Assembly: GCA_016794985.1 (NCBI GenBank)
Contig: JAEUIQ010000011.1
Span: forward strand, 1 to 64,000
Length of the DNA stretch: 64,000 bases
DNA from: Planctomycetaceae bacterium
GTDB taxonomy: Bacteria > Planctomycetota > Planctomycetia > Pirellulales > Pirellulaceae
Direction of reading: 5' to 3'
Each line of letters starts with the position of its first letter. Within the stretch, counting starts at the first letter, position 1. Of this stretch, positions 17,826 to 27,419 are shown piece by piece. The notes beneath the pieces are model-generated. The model did not search any database and was not told where the DNA came from. It worked only from the letters and a program-made list of their open reading frames with translations. The position numbers and the translations under genes were made by a program.

Positions 17826-20800
17826 CTATCGGATCGAAACAAAGTCGTTGTGATTCAGCAAGACCCAAACCAGATTTGCCGTGGCGTTTTGGGTGACGCT
17901 CTTCTGATCAGTTGAATCGGCGTCCAGTTCCCGCCATTGCGTCATGGCTTCTCGACAGCTTTTCAATTCATCCATCGAACACGCCCGCCCCAGGACCACT
18001 ACGAATGCACGCTGGATCAGGTCACCGTCTTCCAGTAACTCTACGTCTAATGAGCCATCTTCTATTTCCTGCGACAAGGTAACGATTCGCGAGGCAATAG
18101 GCGATAATAACTGGTTGGTCAAATCACTGTTGGCCAGAGCCAAGGCCTGCTGCGGCACGACACTCTGTTCACGTCGGTAGCACTCCATGACAGAAGCTTC
18201 ATCGAAGGAAGTCAAAAACACATTTCGGTCATTATTTGAGTGGAAAAAGTACAGACTGCGTCGCCGCGAGTTCGCCTGCTGGTCTGCTGGAATGGGGGGG
18301 CCGCCTGGGGAAGCATCCAACTGTCCAGCCAAGTCCAACAGTGAATCTCGTACCACCTGCGATTCCATACGGCCCACAGGTCTTCGCCAATAAAACTGAT
18401 TGTCAGGGTCAAGCGAATGATTGTGCTGGGTCCATTCATTGCTGGCTTGCGAAGACATCTGATACGTGGCCGACTGGACGATCAAGCGATGGATGTGCTT
18501 CATGCTCCAGCCGCTCTCGATTAGTTCGCAGGCTAACCAGTCCAATAGCTCTGGGTGAGTCGGTGGAGAGCCATTACGCCCAAAGTCAAATACCGATGGT
18601 ACCAGCGGTTGTCCGAAGTGGCGGTTCCACAAATGATTGATCGCCACGCGGGCTGTTAGGGGATTCCGAGCATCAACCAGCCAATTCGCTAACGCCGTTC
18701 GTCGCCCCGTGCTGGTTGCCGGAAACGTGACAGTCGGATCATCTTTACCAGAGAATAAGAACCGAGTCGCCGACCATTGACTGCCCACCAACGGAGTAAA
18801 GCTCGTTGCGGGCTCGTTTAGTCCTTGTTCTGCCGCTTGTACACGTTCCAACGCTTGCTGCTGTTGTTGTTTGATTTCAGCACTCTGAGAATTTGTGCTT
18901 CGTTGACGAAGTTCCAATTCCAATATCGCCAAGCGAGCGGCTTCCAGTTCGGCGAATCTCTCGGCCTTGCCTGCCGCCTGAGTCAACCGCTGGCGAGTCT
19001 CCTCCGTCGCAGAATCCATTTGTTGGGCCGCGAGCCCGCGCTGGCGAACACTCTCGACTTGGGCTGCAGCCCACCGTTGTTTCGCTTGCGCGATTCGCCA
19101 TTCTAGATCGGCTCGGTCGGCCAACCACTTCGCACCGGCGACCGTGTTCCGATCGGGGGAGATGTTTGGGGCTTCGCGCAAAGCGACATGAGTGGGCAAA
19201 GTCGTCAACCGCACGTGTTCCAATGTTGCCAAGGCGTCAAAGGTCGTGAATTGAAGGAAGCCAGTACGTCTCGCCAACGGCGATCGCCAGACCAATACGA
19301 GTTCCTGGTCCAGAAACACATTGACCAAAGTTCCTCGAACTTGGATTCGGAGTTCGTAACTTCGCTCCAATTCGATTGGTTGGGAAATCGCCGCTTCACC
19401 TGGATATTGCCATTGAGACCCTTGTCGATAGGACGCCTGAACTTTTGGGCCGCCCGCGTACGCACTGATGTACACGCTGTGCGCCGAATCATTCGAGCTT
19501 GCTTCGCTCAAGGGATCGACTTGTGATTCGTCGAACGAGATGCCAACGCTCCGCCACTGACTTCCACCGCGAATTTTCACACGCATGGTCACATCAAAAT
19601 CCGCCGGTGCGTCACCTCGCCAACGCAACACGGAATGTTGAGGTCCATCTTGATTTTGCCTCAAGGCATTCGGTTCATGTTGCCATTGTCCACCCAGCAC
19701 TTGCCAACGTTCCGGGTTGAGCTCCGCAAAGTTATCATCGATCAGCGTCGTTGCTGCGTCAGCAGACGGCAGATCGGTTTCCGAGTCTCCTTGGGGTACT
19801 CCCATATCTGGTGATGCCGAAACCATAGTGGATAAATGCTTCTGGGCCTCGACCGCCGCTTGCTCGGCCTTCGCGAGTTCCGTGTCTGTCTGCGTCAACA
19901 CTTGCTGAGCAGCCTCGAGATGATTTTGCATGACCCAAGGTTGCCGGTCCACATGAAACGCGGCAGCCGGAAGTGCCACCGGCTGAATCTCCAACTCAGC
20001 CCAGGTCAAAAAGTCGGGCAAACCGGGAGCAAGTGCTAATGACTTGTCGGGTTGTTTCTCATCACCTCGAATCAGGCGATGTGTCGGCGCATCAAGCCAT
20101 CCGTCGAAGGCTCTTGGGATGGCGTTGACGGACAAATTTGGCTCGCCCGGAACCATGTCGTTGCGAACGTGATACGGCTCAAAAAAAGCACGTAGTCGAT
20201 AATAGTCCGTCTGAGTGATGGGGTCGTATTTATGGTCGTGACATTTGGCGCAATTGGTGGTCAGGCCTAGCATGGCCTTGCCGAAGTGTTCGACCGTTTC
20301 TTCCATCCAAGGGTGACGATTGAACAGGTAATAATTGCGAGCCAAATACCCGGTCGCTCGCAAATCGGCTTGATCCAAGGGCGTTAGTTCATCGGCTGCC
20401 AACATCAGACGCAGCATCTCGGCGTAAGAGCGATCTTGATTGAGGTTCTCGACCAGCCAATCGCGCCAATGAAACAAATGCTTCTGGCTGTTGCGAAGTT
20501 CTTCGCCCAATCCCCACCAATCGCTGTAGCGCCAGATATCCATCCAATGTCGAGCCCAACGCTGCCCGTGACGTGGATCCGCCAACAGCTGATCAACGGT
20601 CGCCGCGTACCATTCGTTGGGTGAGACGTGCTGGAGCTGCCAAGCGGTCTTGGGATCCGGTGGCAAGCCAATCAGGTCCACATGCAAACGCCGAAGTAGT
20701 ATCGAAGGTGCTGCCGATTCCGCCGGCTTCAGCCCCAAATCAGCATGTTTCTGAGCGACAAAGGCATCAATCGGATTGCGAACCCATGCTTGGTTGGCCA

Positions 20801-21257
20801 CGACCGGCACTGGAGGACGTGTGATCGGTTGAAACGCCCAATGCTGGCTGGGATCGGGCTCCGGTTCTTCAGCAACCGGCCCAACCGCTCCGGCGGCAAT
20901 CCATTGTTTCAGGACTTCGACTTGTTCGGTCGAGAATGCTTCGCCTTCGTGTTCCGGCGGCATTCGTTCCGAAAGATCGGCCGCGGCGACTCGGCGGACC
21001 AGTAGGCTTTGTTCAGGATCTCCGGGGACAATCGCGGTTCCTGAATTTCCACCTTGCACGAGCGAGCGAACCGTGTCCAATCGCAAGTCGGCTTCTTGTT
21101 TTAGTGCGCCATGGCAAGCATAACACCGCGACAAGAGCGGCTTGACCTGGGTCAGATAAAGCGAGTCATCATCCGAAGCTTCGTGACCCGAACCGGTTTT
21201 CGCAACGAGCAAAAACACAGTCAAGCCGACGGCAAGCAAGGCAGGCGGGAGGTGCAT
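17826..21257 (-). CDS. PSCyt1-DUF1549-DUF1553 protein with a LamG/DUF1080-like insertion
   Basis: A 1143-residue protein with a signal peptide ([20 protein letters not shown]). PSCyt1 has CYACH at 45-49; DUF1549 follows (~160-370) with [14 protein letters not shown]1553 is at ~850-1110 ([35 protein letters not shown]). Unlike the gene at 6981, about 300 residues are inserted between the two DUFs: a jelly-roll region ([17 protein letters not shown]... [11 protein letters not shown]... [16 protein letters not shown]) flanked by Ala/Gln/Glu-rich coiled coils. That domain resembles LamG/3-keto-disaccharide-hydrolase (DUF1080) folds that bind carbohydrate. I chose ATG 21257; the frame to 21569 is open but lacks coding character. 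Confidence 0.87.
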   Translation of the reverse strand: MHLPPALLAVGLTVFLLVAKTGSGHEASDDDSLYLTQVKPLLSRCYACHGALKQEADLRLDTVRSLVQGGNSGTAIVPGDPEQSLLVRRVAAADLSERMPPEHEGEAFSTEQVEVLKQWIAAGAVGPVAEEPEPDPSQHWAFQPITRPPVPVVANQAWVRNPIDAFVAQKHADLGLKPAESAAPSILLRRLHVDLIGLPPDPKTAWQLQHVSPNEWYAATVDQLLADPRHGQRWARHWMDIWRYSDWWGLGEELRNSQKHLFHWRDWLVENLNQDRSYAEMLRLMLAADELTPLDQADLRATGYLARNYYLFNRHPWMEETVEHFGKAMLGLTTNCAKCHDHKYDPITQTDYYRLRAFFEPYHVRNDMVPGEPNLSVNAIPRAFDGWLDAPTHRLIRGDEKQPDKSLALAPGLPDFLTWAELEIQPVALPAAAFHVDRQPWVMQNHLEAAQQVLTQTDTELAKAEQAAVEAQKHLSTMVSASPDMGVPQGDSETDLPSADAATTLIDDNFAELNPERWQVLGGQWQHEPNALRQNQDGPQHSVLRWRGDAPADFDVTMRVKIRGGSQWRSVGISFDESQVDPLSEASSNDSAHSVYISAYAGGPKVQASYRQGSQWQYPGEAAISQPIELERSYELRIQVRGTLVNVFLDQELVLVWRSPLARRTGFLQFTTFDALATLEHVRLTTLPTHVALREAPNISPDRNTVAGAKWLADRADLEWRIAQAKQRWAAAQVESVRQRGLAAQQMDSATEETRQRLTQAAGKAERFAELEAARLAILELELRQRSTNSQSAEIKQQQQQALERVQAAEQGLNEPATSFTPLVGSQWSATRFLFSGKDDPTVTFPATSTGRRTALANWLVDARNPLTARVAINHLWNRHFGQPLVPSVFDFGRNGSPPTHPELLDWLACELIESGWSMKHIHRLIVQSATYQMSSQASNEWTQHNHSLDPDNQFYWRRPVGRMESQVVRDSLLDLAGQLDASPGGPPIPADQQANSRRRSLYFFHSNNDRNVFLTSFDEASVMECYRREQSVVPQQALALANSDLTNQLLSPIASRIVTLSQEIEDGSLDVELLEDGDLIQRAFVVVLGRACSMDELKSCREAMTQWRELDADSTDQKSVTQNATANLVWVLLNHNDFVSIR

Positions 21258-21449
21258 GGCAGTACCGGTGGGATAATGCGAAACGGGACAAAAGGTCTCG
21301 TTCCGCGTTATGAAATTTGCCAAATGTCGCCCCAAGTTGCCCGTTATTCTACCAGAAGCAAGTCGAAATTGTGAGCTGATCGCGTGATTCGTCCGAACCA
21401 TCTTGGAGCTTCGACGCTCTGAATAAATGCAACGCCCCCTCGAAAACCG

Positions 21450-21542
21450 CAGGCACATTCCGGGTAACGAAAGTAGCAGGCACCCTCCGTGCGCCGTCCG
21501 CTGATCTTTTCGATACTCGTGCCATGTGCCTGTTAAGGCGAA
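21450..21542. repeat. 93-bp element with perfect 9-base terminal inverted repeats
   Basis: CAGGCACAT (21450-21458) and ATGTGCCTG (21534-21542) are perfect reverse complements. Inside is another CAGGCAC (21477-21483) beside GTGCGCCG. It shares the CAGGCAC core with the array at 15 kb and could be a small degenerate mobile or palindromic element. The rest of the spacer 21258-21728 shows nothing else I can name. Confidence 0.45.
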
Positions 21543-21728
21543 TGGAATAACCCTACAACCGTCAATCACTGTACGGCATTTCGTTTGGGCACGGCGCCAT
21601 GTGAGTTGGACTCGCGAGCCGAACTTCGTTGGGCGGGATCGTGGTACGGCGTTATTTGATGAACGCCCATTCGAATGATTTTCGTCGGCCGCGTGCCGGG
21701 TGAGACCTTGTCCTTTTCGAGACGATGC

Positions 21729-22193
21729 ATGAAATACAGGAAACGTGGGCCCGCACGATCAAGTGCAGCCAACGGAGAGTTTGACGACGAAGACCGCAAG
21801 TTTCTGATAAGTCAAAGACAGGGCCGACGGCCTAGTCGTCCAAGAGATGTTGATCGTCGTAAAGCCAAGCAGCTTTGTCGTCAGGTCGCGACTACTTTGG
21901 ATTTGGTACTATCGGGCGAATGCCACGACGCCGATTTGCATTCTTTGCGAGTCGTCTGCGTGGAAGCAGCCCCCGACTCGTCGCGGCTGTGTGTGACGGT
22001 CGTCCCCGAAGTGGCGGCTCACGAATTTGATCTCAAGCGAATTGAATCACGGCTGGCCACGCAGGCCGGTCGCCTTCGCGCCGAAGTTGCCGCCGCGATT
22101 CATCGAAAACGCGCCCCCACACTTGTGTTCCACGTCTGCCCACCCATGAACATCGATCCTGCTCACAGCATTTCCCCAGACTGCCAAGTCTAG
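21729..22193 (+). CDS. RbfA-like ribosome-binding factor
   Basis: About 154 residues. The central part (RKAKQLCRQVATTLDLVLSG... LRVVCVEAAPDSSRLCVTVVPE... GRLRAEVAAAIHRKRAPTLVFHV) follows the RbfA KH-type pattern, in which a helix is followed by V-x-V-x-PD-x-S-x-x-x-V-x-V and then RxxLxxxLxLRxxPxLxF. RbfA binds the 30S subunit and helps 16S rRNA 5'-end maturation. The basic N-terminal ~45 residues are unusual. Start choice is open: ATG 21729 or ATG 21675, neither with a good Shine-Dalgarno. It is a single gene, not beside infB or truB as in many bacteria. Confidence 0.6.
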   Translation: MKYRKRGPARSSAANGEFDDEDRKFLISQRQGRRPSRPRDVDRRKAKQLCRQVATTLDLVLSGECHDADLHSLRVVCVEAAPDSSRLCVTVVPEVAAHEFDLKRIESRLATQAGRLRAEVAAAIHRKRAPTLVFHVCPPMNIDPAHSISPDCQV

Positions 22194-22433
22194 ATCCGTC
22201 ACCATCCGAGTTCAACTCCGTCGAGCCCTCAATGGCTTCATTCAACCGCCAAGCCCCGCACTAGCCGCCATCAAGCTCGGTCGGACGCATCAACCAACTG
22301 ATCGGGACGCGTCTCGATGCGATCGACGGTGAGGACCTCGACGTTGCGCATGGTTCGGCATGCCAAGTTTGCCAAGCAAATAAACCTCGACTATACACTC
22401 GACTCCCGTTCTAAAAACCTACTGGCTTCCTTA

Positions 22434-23440
22434 AATCTGCTGGAGATTTCAATTTGACTTTGGTGGTCGTGTTTGGTTGGAATTGGAGAGTTTGGTGCGA
22501 AGGGTTGGGACGAGGTGTTGGAGCTCGGGCCTTGTCCGCCAATCGTGTCTGGGTCTTGGTGTTGGCAGGGGAATGGATGGCAAGGGAATTATTAGTGGTG
22601 GCGGGATTTTGGCAAAAGATGTTCGGCAAAAGATGTTTGGATTCAGGATTCTAGTTCACGACAGAATATCGTTCGGGGCGAAGCTGGTTTATGGATTGGA
22701 ACAAGCTGGGTTTCTGATTTCTTTTACCAACGATCTTTTACCGTTGGTTCAGCAAGCCAAGATTGGCAAGCAAGTAGTTCTCTTTCACAAGCACGACTCT
22801 GTTTTCGAAAATCTGCGGTTCTCTTTGAATCTGCTGGAGATTCCGAATCGACTTCGGTGGTCGGGTTCTGTTGGATCTGAAGGAATTGCGTACGCGAAAT
22901 TGGGCAAAGGAATTCGGGCAAAGGAATGTGATGTCTGAGGAATGGTTGGCAAGGGAATGAATGGCAGGGGAATGGATGGTAAGGGAATTATTAGTGGCGG
23001 CGGGATTTTGGCAAAGATGTTCGGCAAAAGATGTTTGGATTCAGGATTCTAGTTCACGACAGAAAATCGTTCGTGGCGAAGCTGGTTTATGGATTGGAAC
23101 CAGCAGGGTTTCTGCTTTCTTTTACCAACGATCCTTTACCGTTGGTTCAGCAAGCCAAGATTGGCAAGCAAGTAGTTCTTTTTCACAAACACGACTCTGT
23201 TTTCGAAAATCTGCGGTCCTCTTTGAATCTGCTGGAGATTCCGAATCGACTTCGGTGGTCGGGTTCTGTTGGATCTGAAGGAATTGCGCGCGAAATTGGG
23301 CAAAGGAATTCGGGCAAAGGAATGTGATGTCTGAGGAATGGCTGGCAAGGGAATGGATGGCGAAGGAATTTGTGGCGGTCGGTTTTGGTAATGAATGTTT
23401 GGCAACGGGGTTTCGGATTCAAGATCGGGCGTGCGGAAAA
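22434..23440. repeat. Tandem ~395-bp non-coding repeat units (one diverged, one full, one truncated)
   Basis: The string AATCTGCTGGAGATT recurs at 22434, 22828 and 23226, spacings 394 and 398 bases. The stretch from about 22621 to 22925 is repeated at 23019-23320 with roughly 95% identity, and GGAATGGATGG blocks recur at 22571, 22970 and 23351. Within each unit are smaller GGCAAGGGAATGGATGG-type repeats (22930-22985). Both full copies hold an open frame of ~100 residues on the + strand, but nearly all differences between them change amino acids (I/K, G/V, Q/P, I/L, L/P), the opposite of what a selected protein shows. I therefore treat it as non-coding. Confidence 0.8.
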
Positions 23441-23513
23441 TGACGACCTCAGACCAAGCACACAGACAGAACGCAATGATCTCGGTTGTTGTTTTCTTTC
23501 ACCAACCATTACT

Positions 23514-23641
23514 TTTGTCGGCCTTGCCGGCCTTTTCTGATCGTGATACGAATCAAATCGGTGGCTCGCGCCTACCGGCTAGGGTTGTTTCGGCCCATTC
23601 TCGCCTGTGGTTCCTGGAAGGGATGCTTCAAAGCTTTGCCC
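23514..23641 (+). repeat. Dispersed repeat, copy A (partner at 58690-58818)
   Basis: The segment begins with a GC hairpin plus T-tract (GGCC-TTGCC-GGCC-TTTT, 23520-23534) and continues into CGGTGGCTCGCGCC-ACCGGCTAGGGTTGTTTCGGCCCATTC-type sequence, split here for length. It aligns with 58690-58818 at roughly three-quarters identity across the second half. The rest of 23642-23787 shows no gene or other feature. Confidence 0.6.
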
Positions 23642-23787
23642 TAAACGCCAGCGTGGTTCCGGTCGTGATGAATCCTGGCTCCGCCGAGCGAGCTTAGCGA
23701 CGGCCCTCCGGAGTTTGGAAGACTTTTGTCGGAGTGTGAACGGTCCACGACCTCGGGGCAGAGAAACAGTGTGCTTCGGGAAAACGA

Positions 23788-24852
23788 CTAGGTTCGTTTC
23801 AACCGCATCAACACAACGCCGAGAATGATGGCTGCTCCGCCGATGTATTGGGCGACGAGCATCGGTTCGCTCAAGAAAATCCAGCCGCCGACGACCGCCA
23901 CTAGTGTCACCACGTTTTGATACACACCGGCTCGTGAACCGCCTAGTTGCCTGACGCCATAGTGCCAAGTCGCATACGCGATTCCGGTCGAAATCAAACC
24001 CGAGTACAAAATGGCCAGCGCGTTCGCCGGTACCAACAACTGCTGCATCGACTCCGGCAGAAACGGTGCACAGATCGTATAATGCAAAGGCATCGTGATC
24101 AAGCTGCTCAGAAACGCCAGTCTAAGGGGGCTGATCGTTTGCAATAGCGGTCGGCTGACCACTGTCGCCCCCGCCCAAGTCATGGCCCCGCATAAAATGA
24201 ACGTATTGCCGAGCAAATAACCCGCAGAAAAATCAATCGTCGGATTCTGCAACAACACGAACAGCGTGCCGACAAAGGTTACTCCTAATCCCAGCCATGC
24301 GGTAACTGGCAGTCGCTCGAAAACGAACAAGAAAGAAAAAATCGCGGTCCACATGGGCATCGAAGACAACAACAAAGCTGTGTTGCCAGCCGTTGTCCGC
24401 GAGATGCCCAAGAAGAACACGACCTGGTACAAGAAGCCATTCAAAAACGCAAACAAAAAGAACCAATGCCACTTCAAGGGAGTGGCCGACCGCGGGCGAT
24501 AACGAGACTCCAGCCACGCCAGCACACCCAAAACGATCGTCGCCAACGTCAGCCGCGAAGCATTAAACACCCACGGATTGAGTTGGGCCAGCGCCGACTT
24601 GACGACCAAGAGGTTCGCGCCCCACGAAAGGGCCGTGAACCACAAACAGAACTCCGCTTTCCAAGCCGCACTCAACCAAGATTGAGGCGTCGCCCGCATC
24701 TCGAAAGGCGCGGGCGCATTATCCGAAGAATAATGCACCGCAGTGCCTTCTACGTTCCGATCACTCTGCGCCGAGACAATCGTAACCGCATCGCTGAGTG
24801 GGTTTGTCGGGTTCGAGCTTGAAGGAGGTGAATGGCGCGAGCTTTCAGTCAC
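23788..24852 (-). CDS. EamA/DMT superfamily transporter
   Basis: A 354-residue polytopic protein with ten predicted membrane segments in two EamA halves (~65-200 and ~215-350). Typical signatures are TALSWGANLLVVKSAL at the first helix, SRTTAGNTALLLSSMPMWTAI in the first half, and YSGLISTGIAYATWHYGV plus SEPMLVAQYIGGAAIILGV in the second. The family exports amino acids or other metabolites; the substrate is unknown. It starts at GTG 24850-24852, overlapping the end of the dienelactone hydrolase gene by 8 bases, so translation is probably coupled. The first ~50 residues are hydrophilic and non-conserved; ATG 24699 is an alternative start. Confidence 0.87.
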   Translation of the reverse strand: MTESSRHSPPSSSNPTNPLSDAVTIVSAQSDRNVEGTAVHYSSDNAPAPFEMRATPQSWLSAAWKAEFCLWFTALSWGANLLVVKSALAQLNPWVFNASRLTLATIVLGVLAWLESRYRPRSATPLKWHWFFLFAFLNGFLYQVVFFLGISRTTAGNTALLLSSMPMWTAIFSFLFVFERLPVTAWLGLGVTFVGTLFVLLQNPTIDFSAGYLLGNTFILCGAMTWAGATVVSRPLLQTISPLRLAFLSSLITMPLHYTICAPFLPESMQQLLVPANALAILYSGLISTGIAYATWHYGVRQLGGSRAGVYQNVVTLVAVVGGWIFLSEPMLVAQYIGGAAIILGVVLMRLKRT

Positions 24853-25672
24853 GACTGACCTTCTCCAATACTTCCTTCATCCGCAGCCAGGCCTTTTCGC
24901 GACCAGTGCGATTGGCCTCGTTGGCGTCCGGTGCTTCGCCGGCCCTCATGAAGCCGTGCCCAGCACCGTCATACAAAACGGCCTCGTATTGTTTATTGGC
25001 TTCTTTCATCAACCGTTCCGATTCGGGGATGGACGCATTGACTCGGGCATCGTTGCCACCATAGAACCCGATCACTGGGCAATTGATCTTGGCAATGTCG
25101 GCCGCAGAGGTTGGTCCTGAGCCATAAAACGGCAAGGCGGCCTTGATGGAATCATTGTTGGTTGCGAAGCGAAACGTTTGACTGCCGCCCCAGCAGAAGC
25201 CCGTGACGACAACTTTCCCATTGCAGGCTGGCAAGGTGCGAACGTAAGCGACCGCCGCATTCAAGTCTTTGGTGATTTGGTCCGGAGGTAAGCTGCCGAT
25301 GGCCTTCCGTGCGGCATCCACATTTTCAAACGAGCTGGTGTTTCCACCGTCAGGTCCGGCGCCGGACAGCAAGTCGGGAGCGATCGCGATGTAACCGGCC
25401 TCGGCCAATTGATCGGCAACCCCGCGAACCCAATCCGTCAATCCGAAAATCTCGTGAATGACAATGACTGCGGTGGCTTTGTCAGCGACTTCCGGGTAGA
25501 CCACAAACGCATCGACCTTTCGCGAATCGTGCTCCAGCACGACCCATTCGCCGTGTCGAGGCGATTTTTCCAATCGTTCTTTGGCCCAATCTTGAGCCAA
25601 CGCCGAATTCATTCCGTTCGCCACAATCAACGCGACGAAGATAAAGAGCCCAATTTTCCAGCCATTTTGCAT
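24845..25672 (-). CDS. Secreted dienelactone hydrolase family protein
   Basis: A 275-residue alpha/beta hydrolase with a signal peptide (KIGLFIFVALIVANGMNSALAQ). The DLH triad is complete: nucleophile Cys160 in GFCWGG, Asp208 in GGNDAR and His239 in DGAGHGF. VIHEIFGLTDW and IAIAPDLLSG are further family motifs. DLH enzymes open lactone rings of dienelactones or related esters; here export suggests an extracytoplasmic ester or lactone substrate. AAAGGAGA lies just before ATG 25672, which makes this start firm. It precedes the EamA exporter and is 182 bases downstream of astD, so it may be read from the same long transcript or from its own promoter. Confidence 0.88.
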   Translation of the reverse strand: MQNGWKIGLFIFVALIVANGMNSALAQDWAKERLEKSPRHGEWVVLEHDSRKVDAFVVYPEVADKATAVIVIHEIFGLTDWVRGVADQLAEAGYIAIAPDLLSGAGPDGGNTSSFENVDAARKAIGSLPPDQITKDLNAAVAYVRTLPACNGKVVVTGFCWGGSQTFRFATNNDSIKAALPFYGSGPTSAADIAKINCPVIGFYGGNDARVNASIPESERLMKEANKQYEAVLYDGAGHGFMRAGEAPDANEANRTGREKAWLRMKEVLEKVSRD

Positions 25673-25853
25673 GTCATTTCTCCTTTGGTTCGTAAACGTG
25701 TCTTGGTATCCATGTATTGGTGCGATTTCACAAGCTGACTTGAAGCTTCGATCAACTTCCTGTGCACGCCCAGTCTTAGTGTAAATTAGAAACGCCAACG
25801 AAGTAACGCGTTTCGCGACATTGTTCCCTTCGCGGCAAAACATTTGCCTGCGA

Positions 25854-27404
25854 TTACCAATTCATCCCAGGCATCTTCGAATCCGGCACCTGCAACAAAT
25901 CGCTTTCCATCGAAGCTACAGGAAAGGAACAATAATCGGCGGCATAGTAGCCGCTGGGGCGATGATTTCCGCTGAGTCCACAGCCGCCGAAAGCCAGCTT
26001 GCCGCTGGCGCCGGTGGTCTGGCGATTCAGGTTGACGACCCCTGCGCGGATCGTTGCGATAAATTCGTCCCAATCGCTTAACCGTTGCGTCAACAATCCT
26101 GCGCTTAAACCATACTTGGTCCGGTTGGCCAAGTCGATGGCAGCGGCCAAGCTGGGGACCCGATACACTTGCAAGACGGGCCCGAAACATTCTTCATCTG
26201 GGGCGCCCGTCGCGTTCGTCATCTCGATCAAACCAGGTGTGACCAGCGCCGGTTGATTGTCGAGCATGTGCGGTGCCAGAATCGTCGTCCCGCCTGCTGC
26301 CAACAATTGTTGCCAAAAATCAAAGACCAATCGACCGGCTTGAGGCGAGATCAAGCTGCCCATAAATGGTTCAGGTTGCTGGTCGTACCAACCGACGGAA
26401 AGGGCCGCCGCACGTCGGGCCAGTCGCGCCAGTAACTCGGTAGTCTGGTGATCTTCGACCACGATCAAGCGTCTCGCGCAGGTGCATCGTTGGCCCGAGG
26501 TGATGTACGCTGAAAGTAGAATCTGGTAAACGGTGGCATCCAAGTCCGAAACTTGCGAGACGACCAACGGATTATTGCCGCCCATTTCCAAGGCCAAAAT
26601 TTTTTGGGGCTGGGCCGCAAACTGTTGATGAAAATACTTCCCGGCATTGCTGCTACCCGTGAACAACAATCCGTCGAGTTGCGGATGTTGGATCAGCGCG
26701 GCTCCCGTCTCACGACCACCATGCACAAGATTGATAACTCCGGAAGGAATTCCCGCCTTTTCCCATGCGGCGACCATCCATTGTCCGACAGCCGGTGTCA
26801 ACTCACTGGGTTTGAACACCACGGTATTTCCAGCCAAGATGGCGGGAACAATGTGTCCATTGGGCAAGTGGGCTGGAAAATTGAATGGGCCTAGAACCGC
26901 CAAGACCCCATGCGACTTGAACCGAGTCACCACTCGTTCCGTTCCATGGAGGTCGCCATGAGTATCGCGGCGAGTTTGCAAAGCAGAAATGGACAGATCA
27001 ACTTTGCCGGCTACGGTGGCCGCTTCCGCTTTGCCTTCCCACAGGGCTTTGCCTGTTTCTCGCGAGATCAGTAGCGCCAGCTCCCCGGCATGTTGTTGCA
27101 CGATTGCTTGAAAAGTTTTCACACAGGCGATGCGCTCTTCGAGCGAGGTTCGCTGCCACATTGGCCAAGCGGCCCGAGCCGCTTCGACGGCGACATCGAC
27201 TTGATTCGCGCTAGCGGCCGTTCCTCGCCATACGATTTGACGCAGACATGGCGAAGTGGATTCCCAGGTCTGATGAAAACCCGATGCGACTTTGTCGGTT
27301 CCAATACCGGTTCCGAATTGCCATTGCCCCGCGATCCAGTTCGAGCCCTCGATCGTCCGACCGGAATTCTGAGCCGTCGCGGAAAATTGATCCCAAGCAG
27401 ACAT
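25854..27404 (-). CDS. astD: N-succinylglutamate-5-semialdehyde dehydrogenase
   Basis: A 516-residue NAD-dependent aldehyde dehydrogenase. Catalytic residues are Asn175 (GPFNFP), Glu273 (ALEMGGNNP) and Cys307 (GQRCTCARR). WIAGQW, HGDLHGTERVVTRFKSHGVLAVLGPFNFPAHLPNGHIVPA (shown in part in family alignments as the AstD signature) and VFKPSELTP point to AstD rather than a generic ALDH. The enzyme oxidises N2-succinylglutamate semialdehyde to N2-succinylglutamate, the fourth step of arginine succinyltransferase catabolism. It is slightly longer than E. coli AstD (492). It follows astA by 15 bases. Confidence 0.87.
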   Translation of the reverse strand: MSAWDQFSATAQNSGRTIEGSNWIAGQWQFGTGIGTDKVASGFHQTWESTSPCLRQIVWRGTAASANQVDVAVEAARAAWPMWQRTSLEERIACVKTFQAIVQQHAGELALLISRETGKALWEGKAEAATVAGKVDLSISALQTRRDTHGDLHGTERVVTRFKSHGVLAVLGPFNFPAHLPNGHIVPAILAGNTVVFKPSELTPAVGQWMVAAWEKAGIPSGVINLVHGGRETGAALIQHPQLDGLLFTGSSNAGKYFHQQFAAQPQKILALEMGGNNPLVVSQVSDLDATVYQILLSAYITSGQRCTCARRLIVVEDHQTTELLARLARRAAALSVGWYDQQPEPFMGSLISPQAGRLVFDFWQQLLAAGGTTILAPHMLDNQPALVTPGLIEMTNATGAPDEECFGPVLQVYRVPSLAAAIDLANRTKYGLSAGLLTQRLSDWDEFIATIRAGVVNLNRQTTGASGKLAFGGCGLSGNHRPSGYYAADYCSFPVASMESDLLQVPDSKMPGMNW

Positions 27405-27419
27405 TCAACCTCCTCTGTA

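Noticed and set aside
22477-23327. Two homologous ~100-residue frames in the tandem repeat
   Set aside because: Differences between the copies are almost all replacements, no Shine-Dalgarno is seen, and no family matches.
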